Part shown: positions 12,701 to 22,590 of the stretch, piece after piece
Numbering within the stretch: the first letter of the stretch is position 1
Layout of the letters: each line of letters opens with the position of its first letter
NCBI RefSeq assembly: GCF_964355755.1
Contig: NC_092670.1
Coordinates: forward strand, 2,565,001-2,629,000
Origin: Antedon mediterranea
Lineage: Eukaryota > Echinodermata > Crinoidea > Comatulida > Antedonidae
Length of the DNA stretch: 64,000 nucleotides
Direction: 5' to 3'
Made by a program: the position numbers and the translations under genes
Notes under the pieces: generated by a model
Database searches by the model: none
Seen by the model: only the letters and a program-made list of their open reading frames with translations
What the model was told of the DNA's origin: nothing

Positions 12701-15700
12701 ATGCAACTTCATTAGAGCCTGCTTCAACAGAAATTTATAATTCCCAGCAATGTTTTAACTGTATATATGAACTGTTTTATAAGTTGTTTTGTGACTGTGT
12801 AATTTGGTAGTAGTCACTCTCATACTGTAGGCCTACATTTAAAAGTAACACATCCAAATGCCAACTTCAAGTCAATGGCTACCAGATGTCTCTGTGAGAT
12901 GGTTATTTGAACCAGTACCAGTACCAGTACCAGACCCATAGGATATTGTTTGAGCTACAGTAGGCTTATGTATAAATACAGATACAGACCCATAGGATAT
13001 TGTTTGAGCTACAGCAGGCCTATGTATAAATACAGATACAGACCCATAGGATATTGTTTGAGCTACAGCAGGCTTATGTATAAATACAGATACAGACCCA
13101 TAGGATATTGTTTGAGCTACAGTAGGCTTATGTATAAATACAGATACAGACCCATAGGATATTGTTTGAGCTACAGTAGGCCTATGTATAAATACAGATA
13201 CAGACCCATAGGATATTGTTTGAGCTACAGTAGGCTTATGTATAAATACAGATACAGACCCATAGGATATTGTTTGAGCTACAGTAGGCTTATGTATAAA
13301 TACAGATACAGACCCATAGGATATTGTTTGAGCTACAGTAGGCTTATGTATAAATACAGATACAGACCCATAGGATATTGTTTGAGCTACAGTAGGCCTA
13401 TGTATAAATACAGATACAGACCCATAGGATATTGTTTGAGCTACAGTAGGCTTATGTATAAATACAGATACAGACCCATAGGATATTGTTTGAGCTACAG
13501 TAGGCCTATGTATAAATACAGATACAGACCCATAGGATATTGTTTGAGCTACAGTAGGCCTATGTATAAATACAGATACAGACCCATAGGATATTGTTTG
13601 AGCTACAGTAGGCTTATGTATAAATACAGATACAGACCCATAGGATATTGTTTGAGCTACAGTAGGCTTATGTATAAATACAGATACAGACCCATAGGAT
13701 ATTGTTTGAGCTACAGTAGGCTTATGTATAAATACAGATACAGACCCATAGGATATTGTTTGAGCTACAGTAGGCTTATGTATAAATACAGATACAGACC
13801 CATAGGAAATTGTTTGAGCTACAGTAGGCTTATGTATAAATACAGATACAGACCCATAGGATATTGTTTGAGCTACAGTAGGCTTATGTATAAATACAGA
13901 TACAGACCCATAGGATATTGTTTGAGCTACAGTAGGCCTATGTATAAATACAGATACAGACCCATAGGATATTGTTTGAGCTACAGTAGGCTTATGTATA
14001 AATACAGATACAGACCCATAGGATATTGTTTGAGCTACAGTAGGCTTATGTATAAACACAGATACAGACCCATAGGATATTGTTTGAGCTACAGTAGGCT
14101 TATGTATAAATACAGATACAGACCCATAGGATATTGTTTGAGCTACAGTAGGCTTATGTATAAATACAGATACAGACCCATAGGATATTGTTTGAGCTAC
14201 AGTAGGCTTATGTATAAATACAGATACAGACCCATAGGATATTGTTTGAGCTACAGTAGGCCTATGTATAAATACAGATACAGACCCATAGGATATTGTT
14301 TGAGCTACAGTAGGCCTATGTATAAATACAGATACAGACCCATAGGATATTGTTTGAGCTACAGTAGGCTTATGTATAAATACAGATACAGACCCATAGG
14401 ATATTGTTTGAGCTACAGTAGGCTTATGTATAAATACAGATACAGACCCATAGGATATTGTTTGAGCTACAGTAGGCTTATGTATAAATACAGATACAGA
14501 CCCATAGGATATTGTTTGAGCTACAGTAGGCTTATGTATAAATACAGATACAGACCCATAGGATATTGTTTGAGCTACAGCAGGCCTATGTATAAATACA
14601 GATACAGACCCATAGGATATTGTTTGAGCTACAGTAGGCTTATGTATAAATACAGATACAGACCCATAGGATATTGTTAAGGATTATTAACCACATAAAA
14701 ATAAACAAAACTCACTGAAGTTAGTAGATTACTGAAAAAAATATAGACTTTATTAATAAATGTTATCATTTATATGTGGTTATTAATACAGACACCCACA
14801 ATTATACAATTTTTTTGACAGACAAAACCATACCTTCATCTAGAGATAAATGATTACCTAAAATGGGATTAAGAATATGCATGCAGTTAGTGAGAAGGCA
14901 AAAGGATATTATTATGTAGTCTAGGGAAGTGAAACGAAGGATATCATGATGATTAGGTAGTGTAAAAAAAGGGGAAAAGACCTTATGGAGTTTGTGGGAA
15001 CAATAGGTAGTGTAGGGAACACAAATAACAACGGTATCCAAAGCAGCATGCATATCGATTAGGAACCTTGGTCGTATTCGCGGTAATCTTAACAAGAAAA
15101 CAGCTGAATTGATTGTACACTCATTTGTCACTTCTAAAATTGACATTGGTAATGCCTTGTTGTTTGGCATACCAAAATCTCAAATACAACGTTTGCAGCG
15201 CTTGCAAAATATGGCAGCTAGAATTGTAACTTATACAAAATCAAACGCTCACATAACTCCTGTTCTGATGGATTTGCATTGGTTGCCTGTTCAACAACGT
15301 ATTAAGTACAAACTTGCGTTGTTTGTATTTAAGATCCTAAATGACAGTGCTCCTGCTTATTTATCTGACCTTGTGGATCGTTACGAATCATCCCGCAGAG
15401 GCCTACGATCATTGTCACAAAACCTTCTTCAAGAGCGTAGAGCGAAAAATCAATGGGGTCAGAGATCTTTTTACGTTGCGGCCGCAAGTGTATGGAACAG
15501 CTTACCAGCAACAGTTAAATGCTCAACTAGTCTAAACAGTTTCAAGACCAACCTAAAGACGTCGCTATTCGCTGATGTTCTCGCACGTTGTTAATGCACA
15601 AAGCGCCATGAGCGCCACATGGGTGGAGGATACCGGCGCTATATAAGTTTTCATTTATTATTATTATTTAGGGAAGTGAAAAGAAGGATATGATGATGAT

Positions 15701-17076
15701 TAGGTAGTGTAAGAAAAGGGGAAAAGACCTTATGGAGTTTGTGGGAACGATAGGTAGTGTAGGGAAGTAAAAATAAGGATATGATGATGATTAGGTAGTG
15801 TAATAAAAGGGAAGACCTTATGGAGTTTGTGGGATGGGTAGAATAGATATCATGCAGTTAGTTCATTCAGGATAGAGGATCAAATAATAATAAATTGCTT
15901 ACTTGATTTCACAGAGTAAACTCCTGCAAATTGATTCAATTGTTTGACGTCTTGAGCTATAAAATAAATCATGATATTAAACTAATATAGTAATAATATG
16001 AATTATTGGAAAAATAATATATAATAATTGATACTAAATGTGTTTTGGATTTTGTCATGGAAAAATAACATATTGCTATTATCATAACAGGGAGGTTAAC
16101 TCCCTGATCATACTACTGTACTACCAGCCAGTGCACCAAATTTACTACACCATACACAATCAGTTAGTATCATGATTAGAAAGTTACAATACAAACAAGT
16201 CGGAGGACCTTTGGTAAGTATTCTGTCTTGGGGTGGTGAGGGCGTTCTACTCTCCTCCACATTTGACCCTCTGCTGTCAATTACGAGCGAGGAGAACATC
16301 TGCAGCTCTCGGTCTAGGTTTGCAATTCGTTCGTTGACGCGTTCGATGCTGCCAACCAAGAATGCTGAAAGTTCTTAATAGGAAAACACAAAAAGTGACA
16401 CTAAATGCATGCGTTCCTGTGTTCAAATTCTCATATTTGCTTGGTACTTGCTTGATGTTTATGGGTCGGTTAAGAAGCTAATTATAGCTTAAATATGACA
16501 TTTCTTTCTTCTTTTTTCTGTACTATAATATTGTATAGACATCACGGTGGGAGTTTTATAAAGCATGGCTTTTTTATATTATTATTAACTGGTAAGCATA
16601 ACTACTGTATGTTCTCTGGTATAATCCCTCTCCTATAGAACACGAAATTGGGCCAACTTTCTTTGTGGGGTAAGACTATACTCAGGGAAACCCTCTGATT
16701 TAGGAAAAAAATTGATTGGTATTGTGGTATTTTATTATGCCCGAGGATAGGCCTAGTAGTACAGAAATATATGTAGAAATTGGTGACACTAATCAAAGAG
16801 ACCCATTGGTATAATGCAATAAATTCGTAGGCTAGGCCGTATGAATATTCGCCCCTGGTAACGAGACGCCGAGTGCATGGCAACACAATCAACCCTCGAT
16901 TGAAAACAACAATCGACGGCTATTGACTAGCCTAGCTAGCTAGGCGAAAGGATACGAGCTTTGCGTGTCATTTGATCTTGTAATATTGATTGAGCATGAT
17001 CAATATCTTCTTTAGTTTCTAGTAAATCTTCTCGGTAAATATTCATAGGAGAATTAGCCCGATTTATATCCGCCAT
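797..17076 (-). CDS. FAM227: FAM227 (FWWF-family) protein, multi-exon, 3' end outside window
   Basis: FAM227 proteins are linked to testis and ciliated tissue; their biochemical role is unknown. Phased minus-strand exons: 17076-16956 (ATG, begins MADINRANSPMNIYREDLLE), 16364-16209, 15956-15903, about 7202-7174 (weak acceptor), 6698-6657, 6096-5923, 5247-5107, 4713-4485, 4108-3663, 3426-3235, 2230-2015, 869-797. Introns are GT-AG and phases agree across joins; the 3426-3235 to 2230-2015 join is tentative. The family signature DLFWWFFLHRYHP opens exon 5247-5107, after the usual LHQYPGFEKDRLTPIPYVDV region. A conserved C-terminal block (FNVCGQSPLM, then QRTEIKSLPP) is in 3426-3235. Exon 4108-3663 is a long Ser/Lys-rich low-complexity insert. 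Oddities: exon 3426-3235 appears to change frame near 3,390-3,400, and intron 3 (7.2-15.9 kb) is full of repeats. The A/B paralogue is not resolved. Confidence 0.82.
1053..1155. mobile_element. TTAA-type palindromic MITE, copy A (decayed)
   Basis: The left end reads cttaagctttgtctacacta, followed by the gatatg / catcatcatgtcc core shared with six other copies in the window. The right terminal repeat is not recognisable. Confidence 0.7.
1156..2007. other. FAM227 intron, no gene seen
   Basis: This AT- and pyrimidine-rich intron holds two loosely similar stretches (around 1,300-1,400 and 1,440-1,570) built on phrases such as 'ctttgat', 'actaacctc' and 'tctcatgt', so an old tandem duplication is likely. 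A (gaaa)n run lies at 1,987-2,003. No conserved coding segment was found. Confidence 0.5.
2490..2612. mobile_element. hAT-type MITE with 8-bp target duplication
   Basis: This 123-bp element starts with cagtggc and ends with gccactg, which are inverted termini. It is flanked by a perfect 8-bp direct repeat, tttacatt, at 2482-2489 and 2613-2620. CAG...CTG ends with 8-bp duplications are the hAT hallmark. It lies in a FAM227 intron and codes for nothing. Confidence 0.85.
2690..3060. repeat. Dispersed-repeat-like segment with ccga run and short hairpin
   Basis: A GC-spiked stretch (gcgcgcatacgcatgcg) leads to a (ccga)n run at about 3,006-3,019 and a terminal hairpin, agtcgcg..cgcgact, at about 3,036-3,053. 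The composition differs from the surrounding intron. I believe similar segments recur in marine invertebrate genomes, but I cannot confirm that here. Confidence 0.4.
4820..4958. mobile_element. TTAA-type palindromic MITE, copy B (intact)
   Basis: This 139-bp near-perfect inverted repeat begins agctctgtctacactatcaa and ends with its complement. TTAA flanks both ends (4816-4819 and 4959-4962). A TTAA target duplication is characteristic of piggyBac-like transposons. It is the best-preserved of seven copies and lies in a FAM227 intron. Confidence 0.88.
5250..5920. other. FAM227 intron, no gene seen
   Basis: AT-rich intron between the exons ending at 5923 and starting at 5247. No coding similarity, hairpin or tandem repeat was recognised. 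Confidence 0.5.
6334..6632. mobile_element. Probable MITE with cccttttcaca-type termini
   Basis: The left end, tataccctttTCACA, is matched in inverted orientation by tgtgaaaaggtata at about 6,620-6,635, giving an element near 300 bp. The flanking TATA could be part of the terminal repeat or a target duplication. It lies in a FAM227 intron and has no coding capacity. Confidence 0.5.
6930..7101. mobile_element. MULE-like MITE, copy 1
   Basis: This 172-bp element starts tagacttgccccaagtctg and ends ctggagcccagacta. Each end folds into its own small hairpin. It is flanked by a 9-bp duplication with one mismatch (gtttgctct at 6921-6929, gtttcctct at 7102-7110). A second copy with a perfect 9-bp duplication is at 22,221. 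Nine-base duplications point to Mutator-like elements. Confidence 0.75.
7211..7712. other. FAM227 intron 3, AT-rich, no gene seen
   Basis: AT-rich DNA between the exon ending near 7,174 and the start of the 54-bp satellite. Short frames exist but show no recognisable protein. Confidence 0.5.
7713..8448. repeat. 54-bp satellite, block 1 (about 13.6 copies)
   Basis: Head-to-tail repeat of a 54-bp unit that includes tttgagctacagtaggctta and tgtataaatacagatacag. Copies are nearly identical; the main variation is a T/C in taggctta versus taggccta. Because 54 is a multiple of three and the unit lacks stops in some frames, long artificial reading frames open on both strands. The array breaks off after tgtataaat, where a LINE begins. 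Block 2 resumes at 12,932. Confidence 0.97.
8449..12931 (+). mobile_element. RTE-like LINE fragment inserted in the satellite and split by a foldback element
   Basis: The LINE covers 8,449-8,950 and 11,181-about 12,931. The left part encodes the segment before RT (for example EEASKLNEAHQNRKIFDLWR, then a KKEIIDAIGHLKGRKA box). The right part encodes RT: PSMYRGISIGSTFSKIL, motif A CFIDLTAAFDHVNR, motif B SSGVRQGGIESTS and motif C GYADDFAV (about 11,920). The LTYGCHAWR and FNWIGHVIRKE C-terminal blocks follow, with a stop at 12,738. The frame changes between 11,842 and about 11,920, so this copy is dead. The 5' end is truncated (no endonuclease). The 3' end is a short accagt repeat abutting the satellite, as is common for RTE-type elements. 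Clade assignment is by C-terminal resemblance. Confidence 0.82.
8951..11180. mobile_element. 2.2-kb foldback element with inverted arrays of a ~160-bp repeat
   Basis: The ends are long inverted repeats starting gggggagtggaatgttagag at 8951 and ending with the complement at 11180, flanked by TA (or TTA/TAA). The left arm holds about four copies and the right arm about five inverted copies of a ~160-bp unit. Each unit contains the palindrome-like aaaatggcggccatttt and a gtgtctaaacacatgtac stretch. A 720-bp unique centre (about 9,660-10,380) contains 'acctccgctaaggag' and 'gcaggattactcaaaaagtt'. There is no transposase, so it is non-autonomous. It interrupts the LINE RT frame. Confidence 0.92.
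12932..14678. repeat. 54-bp satellite, block 2 (about 32 copies)
   Basis: Same 54-bp unit and same orientation as the block at 7,713. It starts at acccatagga, so ten bases of the unit (acagatacag) are missing across the LINE insertion. The variants taggctta/taggccta and acagtagg/acagcagg are mixed through the array; one copy has gaaattg for gatattg. The array stops at 14,678. Confidence 0.97.
14920..15840. repeat. ~110-bp direct repeat, three copies, interrupted by an L2-like LINE
   Basis: The unit contains gatgatgattaggtagtgta and gaccttatggagtttgtggg. It occurs at about 14,922-15,015, 15,669-15,765 and 15,766-15,840. The L2-like fragment sits between copies one and two. Confidence 0.8.
15016..15668 (+). 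mobile_element. L2-like LINE 3' end (RT C-terminal region plus ATT tail)
   Basis: An open frame to the stop at about 15,594 encodes the C-terminal block typical of L2/CR1 LINEs: KIDIGNALLFGIPKSQIQRL, HITPVLMDLHWLPVQQRIKY, then VAAASVWNSLPATV. The 3' tail reads ggcgctatataagtttt and ends in (att)n. The flanks suggest a target duplication agggaa. It is 5'-truncated. Confidence 0.85.
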
Positions 17077-17300
17077 TTCGTGTTTTTTATCACTAATTTC
17101 TAGTCACCGGCGTTTTTTGTTTATTATTGAAAATTTCTTTTTGTGATTGGTGGCGGTATTTAATTTGGTTGTGTATCTATATATAAATTTACGTAAGGGC
17201 AAAATTCGGTAAATCGCGCGTTATTTCTAGAATGTTTACTCGATGGTATATAAAGTTGGTTCGTACTTTCGGTACTGATTTTAACCGCCTGATGTAACCC
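16990..17300 (-). promoter_or_regulatory. FAM227 first exon and presumed promoter
   Basis: The minus-strand ATG is at 17,076-17,074. The first exon has a donor at 16,955 (ctc|gtatcc) and ends in phase 1, which matches the phase of the acceptor at 16,364. Upstream DNA (17,080-17,300) has no obvious TATA element. The promoter placement is inferred from the start codon alone. Confidence 0.4.
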
Positions 17301-18245
17301 TGTTTACTAATTAAATTGAGTTCGATAATTAGTTATTGACGATTAAAACAAATTTAGGTTCAACGATTTGCCCCAAATAGGGGTGTTTTTCGATCGTGGT
17401 ATACACTGTCTAATGGATATCCGTCTTGAAAAATACCCGCAGACGATAATACGAGTATGCTTCGCATTTTCCTATCTCCTCCTACGATAATTGTTTTTAA
17501 TGGCTGAAAACCGGTTGAACAGCTGCTCGAGTACAGCATCATAATGTTGAAGACAGGCCGATTTTCTTTAAAAAATACTATTTTGATAGATTTAATATAC
17601 GTTTATACAAATGTATAGATTTGCGATGAATGGAACATTCCAATCTCCGTTCCACAAGTGTCTATTCCCTCAGGCGTCGTAAAGGCAAGTACTGTATACT
17701 CATAACAGAAATTCGATCCATTTTTTTTTCAATCTGTGCTGCAGAGGTTGGATATATTTTTTTTTTAAACGGATAAAGAGCTAGCGTTTTCACTCGCCGT
17801 ATATTATGTATAAATCTTTATTATTGCAGTTAAACCACCCACATCATCACCCTTCCCTCACTGGCATGAGTAGCGTTGTAAAACCTGTAGAGGATAGGCC
17901 TATGGTACATCACATGCCCTAAACGCAGAACAACTTTGGTGGGTAGGGTAGGAACCAACTTAAGTATGAATTGGTTCTAGGAAACATTTGAAAACCATTA
18001 GGCCTACTAATTAAGTTGAGTTAGATAATTTAATATTTATTGACGATTAAATCGAATTTATGATTTTCCCCGAATAGAGGTGGTTTTCACAAATTGTTTT
18101 ACATTATATAAACATATACACGTCGTAGTGATGTATCGTTACATGTAGGGGCTACTGTACTATTTCAATCGACTAGGACGGTGATAGTTTCAACAAAGTA
18201 TTACATCGCAATGTTTTACTGTGTTTTACTGTGTTTAGTGGTATA
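17300..18245. other. Intergenic, contains a diverged direct repeat
   Basis: A segment at about 17,305-17,400 (actaattaaattgagtt, then attgacgattaaa, then aataggggtg) recurs in diverged form at about 18,003-18,095. No gene was recognised. A short palindrome-rich stretch with gcctatggtac also occurs. Confidence 0.5.
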
Positions 18246-18690
18246 TTATTTGTAAAACATGAAAACAATAATAATAATAATAATAATAATAACTGGTACT
18301 TGATAGCGCATTATGCTGAAAGCCTCAATGCGCTTTACAAAGACAGAACAATTTAGAAATTTACAAATTAAAAAGTGGGTTTTGAGGAGAGTTTTGAAGA
18401 CACTTGTGGAAGTAGCCTGACGGATTTCAATAGGCAACGCATTCCATAGAGAAACGGATGCCGAAGAAAATGAACGATTTCCATAAAACTTAGTGGAAGG
18501 ATGAAATATATGGGCAAGAAGAGACTCAGATCTAGATCTCAGAGACCGCTTGGGAACATAAGGTTGAATAAGTTCAATTAATATTTCGTTACTAAATGGA
18601 TAAAGAATAATATTTAAAAATTGTTCCTCTTTGCACCCATCCTCTTCCCCATCCCTCAACCCTAATGTTACATACAAAACACAAATCAAG
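18246..18690 (-). mobile_element. L2-like LINE 3' end
   Basis: On the minus strand an open frame encodes an L2/CR1-type C-terminus (RSLRSRSESLLAHIFHPSTK, FYGNRSFSSASVSLWNALP, TSVFKTLLKTHF). It is followed by gcgctatcaagtaccag and an (att)n tail at 18,266-18,293. This is the same architecture as the copy at 15,016 but a different subfamily. It is 5'-truncated. Confidence 0.82.
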
Positions 18691-19720
18691 TTTGTTTAAA
18701 TTTGACTTAAACAATTGGTCTCATTTTGTGACAAGTTTCTCTTTCGGAAGTAATTCCCATGGTGCTAATTTTAGTTGAGTACATAAATTACAGTGTCTAT
18801 TTATTCGTTCCTGTAAACAACATGTATTATTGTCCTGCGGTACGTACATTTGAAATCGCCAGTTTTTTAACGCTGAAATTATTATGTATTCGAGAACCAT
18901 CTGTGGGCACGACCTAGATGGTACGCGAGCGAAGCGAGCATACCATCTAGTATATTATAATAATAGATTACTGTATACTTTTTACAACACAAAGTGTCTA
19001 CTGCCTGTAATTTAAATGATTAATTATTTATTTACTAAGAGCTATTATAGTATTATGGTAGAGGAAATATGGCAATATGAATTTACAAAACTCATCTTAC
19101 TAAATTGGCTATTGCATTTGTAAAATTACTGTATTATTTCACAGTGAAAAACAAAAACAAAATATGTTAAAAATAAAACAAATTTATTTGGTTTTGTTTA
19201 TTAATATTTTCAACCACAATCCATACATTATAAATATTAAAACAAATACAGTAGAGAATTGTATTATTATGTCATTGAATACTACCAATTTATCAAGGTG
19301 TAAATATCAATAAACAATTTAAAATTCAGCTTGAAACACCAACACTCATTTACCTGTCTGTAATTATGAGGTAACAGAAATCAAAACTTGTTAATTATAT
19401 AACATGTGAGGATACAAGATTAAACAACAACACTATGATTAAATCTATGTACAGCTATTTACACCAGAATACAAACTTGAAATACTCATGTAAACCATTT
19501 ACTATTTTAGGACTATACACGCAACTAATCCATCATTTAAAAACTGCTAAAGAGTGACCAATATTAACCCAAACACAGATTACACCTGTCGTCCTTGTGA
19601 TACCATGTATGCTCCCCTCCCACCACTTCTTTAACCCAGCCCCATAGCATTTTTTACTGCCCATGAGATACAATATAGGAAATAAATTTGTGGTGCACCT
19701 ACCTACCTTGTCTACCTTGT
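18690..19720. other. Intergenic AT-rich DNA with one hairpin
   Basis: A perfect-looking stem, ctagatggta..taccatctag, flanks gcgagcgaagcgagc at about 18,915-18,952. The remainder is AT-rich and shows no gene. Confidence 0.5.
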
Positions 19721-19724
19721 CATC

Positions 19725-21110
19725 TGCCAATTGGCAGGTCCATGACAGTCATTTTCTTCCACTCTTCTCTATTTAATGCTTTGTCCTTTAGTTGGTAATA
19801 TTTGTTTCCATTTTTAAGTCTATCCAGTAGCATTTTTCTCTTCCTTCCTCTACCTGCTTTTCCATCGTATCTGTACCCTCCATCACTATTTTCAATAATC
19901 CTCCATTTCTAATACTGTGACCAATCCATTTCTTCTGCTGTTCATTAATGCGTTTCATTAGTTGTCTTTCTTCTCTTATATTTCATTCAAAATGTCATCA
20001 TTCCTTCTGTGCTCTGTGTATTGAATTTTTAGCATTTTTCTCCAACACCACATTTCAAATGCATCTATTCTGTTTATTTCCTCTTTTTTTAATGTCCATG
20101 TTTCGCATCCGTATAATGCAACACTCCATACTAATGCTTTAACCATTTCTTTTCTTGTTTCAATACTTGCTTTACTTGTTAAGAATTTTCTGTTTGTTAG
20201 GAATTTCCCCTTTGCCATTCCTATTCTCCTTAGAATCTCACTCTTACATCTGCCATCTGTTGTTATTTTTGTTCCCAGGTAGCAAAAGGAATCAACTTGT
20301 TCAATAATTTCCCCATCAACATATATTTCCATTTGTACATTTGCTCTTTTTGTAATGCACATTACTTTAGTTTTTCTGGTGTTTATCTTCATTCCATATT
20401 TTTTCCCTGCTTCATTAATTTTCGTTAATATTCTTTGGAGACCGACATTAGAGTTATCCATCACAGCCTTATCATCAGCAAACCGTACAGTTGAGATTCT
20501 GTGACCACCAACTTTTACTCCATCACTACAGTCTGTAAGTGCTTCTGAAAGTAGAAATTCTTCATAAATGTTGTAGAAGTTAGTTGACAGTATTCCTCCT
20601 TGTCTGACACCTCTACCTATCTGTGCTGGTTCAGATAACTGCCCGTCTATTATAATTGATGCAGATTTATTGATATACAGCTCCCAAAATAACCGTCTGT
20701 CCCGATAGTCAACACCAATTCTATACAAGATGTCCATCAATTTGATCCAATTAATCCTGTCGAATGCTTTTTCATAATCCACAAAGCATATATACAATTC
20801 GTTACCATATTCTAAGGATTTTTCTCCCATCACTCTCAGCACAGCAATCGCATCTCTGGTGCTTCTTCCTTTTACAAAACCAAATTGATCCTTCCCAATA
20901 TACTCTGCAAGTTTTGATGCCAATCTGTCATTTAATGCCTTAAGTGTTATCTTAGATGTATGCGTTATGAGACTTATCGTTCGGTGTTCATCACATCGTT
21001 GGGTGTTTACTTTCTTCTCCAAGGTTATTACTACAGATTTAGAGAAATCCGCTGGCCATTTTCCTTGTATGTAGATGTCGTTAGAAAGTTTTGTAAGTTC
21101 CAATTAATTA
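19725..21110 (-). mobile_element. RTE-like LINE reverse transcriptase fragment
   Basis: A 375-codon minus-strand frame (21,103-19,976) is a clear non-LTR RT: HRTISLITHTSKITLK, EYIGKDQFGFVKGRSTRDAI, motif A YICFVDYEKAFDRINW, motif B GRGVRQGGILSTNFYN, motif C RFADDKAVM. The C-terminal blocks are FCYLGTKITTDGRCKSEI, ALYGCETWTL and FEMWCWRKMLKI. After the stop at 19,976 the family sequence continues in another frame (QQKKWIGHSIRN; NREEWKKMTVMDLPIGR near 19,735), so the end is frameshifted. The 5' half is missing. It might be taken for a host gene because of its length, but it is not one. Confidence 0.9.
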
Positions 21111-22590
21111 TTAAACCGAAGTTCAAGAAATCCTCTATTAATTTCACATATCCATTTGTTGTACATTAATATATAACAATTTCCTCTATATGATGCATTA
21201 TTGACAGTTCCGGAGAGAGAGAGAGAAATTGTGTAGGCCTACTCAATGACTACTCATACCGTATGGTTTGTAATATTGTGTATCTTCATAAGAGATGTAT
21301 GCGACATTATTCTACAGAGAGAAAATAAAGGAAGGAAATAATTGAGTATAATAAACCACAACTAGCTGATTAAGGAAATACCCAGCTTCCTCTACCTATT
21401 TTTTGAAGGGTGAAAAAAGAAAAGAATAAAAAACTAACAGAAAGATTTTGGGGGTGGGGGTGGAGTTTGATAGAGGGCGAGACGGGGTTCTCGAGCCCAC
21501 TAATAGTAAAAAAAAAACTTTAGTAATACAGAGGTGTAGAGTATAGTGGGAGGAATTGAGGTCACCCTTACAAAATTAAAAATGATTATTGTAATGAAAA
21601 TTCTTTTAAACCGCATCAATCTGTGTTCAGTCAGCCGGCTCCAACCATGATTGGGGCTGAGATGGATGTAGGTTTAAAAAAAAAAACATTGTACACAAAA
21701 CGTTCTAGTGTCTGATGGCGATTTCCGGGCATCTAGCTATTCCTACAAATACAAATCCCACACTTTTTAGCACTGATTTAGACCAGGGTGTGAAAGTTCT
21801 GCTTTTTTTTTTGCTGTTAATTAGGTCAATGTGTCTAGATATGCAAGTAATTGTCTGTATGCGTAGGCCTACAGCAAAGCTTCTGTGTGCACAATTATCA
21901 TAGTAGGCCTATGTGCAATGTGGTTTAAGAGTGTGCATGTAAAAGTTTCCCTTTAGTGTCAGGAGAGTGAATTCATCAATGATTATTAGATTAATTGAAA
22001 CAAATGATAATTATACACCTTCTGCCTTCATCAAGTTATTATGTAAAGTTATTTTCAACAGCGCCACCAATGATTTGTAAGATATAGTAAGTTTGTGTTG
22101 TATCTTCTAGTTGTGTTTCCTTTCAATGTTTGTTTATCTGTATATTACATCCTTCTATGCATTGATAAATAAATGTTGTACAGATAGCTTCTGTGTGCAC
22201 AATTATCATAGTGCAATGGTTAGACTTGCCCCAAGTCTGTATTTATTGTCTTTTTTTTTTATTTATTTGTTTTTATTTCGACCGCGATTTTTGTCTGAAA
22301 ATACAAACTCAAGTAATACAAGTATGAAACGCCATATGTGCAAAAATATTTATATTTTTACTAATATTAAAACAAAACTCCGTCTGGAGCCCAGACTATG
22401 CAATGGTTTAAGAGTGTACATGTAAAAGTAGAGTGAATGCATCAATGATTATTAGATTAATTGCAAAGTAATTGCAAATAATTATAACTTTATAAAGTTA
22501 TTTTCAACAGCGCCACCAATGATTTGAAATATATTAATAGTAGCTTTAATAAGATGATGTATCTTATATTTGTATTTTAAATACAATGAG
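21110..22590. other. Intergenic, duplicated segment; no dynein 5' exons found
   Basis: A ~200-bp segment (cttctgtgtgcacaattatc ... ttttcaacagcgccaccaat) occurs at about 21,880-22,085 and again at about 22,187-22,540; the second copy is interrupted by the MULE-like MITE at 22,221. I looked for exons of the dynein N-terminal tail here and found none. Confidence 0.55.
22221..22398. mobile_element. MULE-like MITE, copy 2, perfect 9-bp duplication
   Basis: This 178-bp element starts tagacttgcc and ends gcccagacta. It is flanked by tgcaatggt on both sides (22,212-22,220 and 22,399-22,407). The paralogous segment at about 21,900 lacks the insert, which confirms the boundaries. It contains a long T run and is non-coding. 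Confidence 0.85.

Noticed and set aside
7713-14678. CRISPR-like array
   Set aside because: Units are contiguous with no unique spacers, in a eukaryotic genome; it is a satellite.
16205-16217. Strong plus-strand donor-like ttg|gtaagtattctg
   Set aside because: It lies antisense within a FAM227 exon whose phases match its neighbours on the minus strand; no plus-strand coding partner was found.
19976-21103. 375-codon frame as a host gene
   Set aside because: All motifs are those of a LINE reverse transcriptase and it lacks introns and a 5' half.
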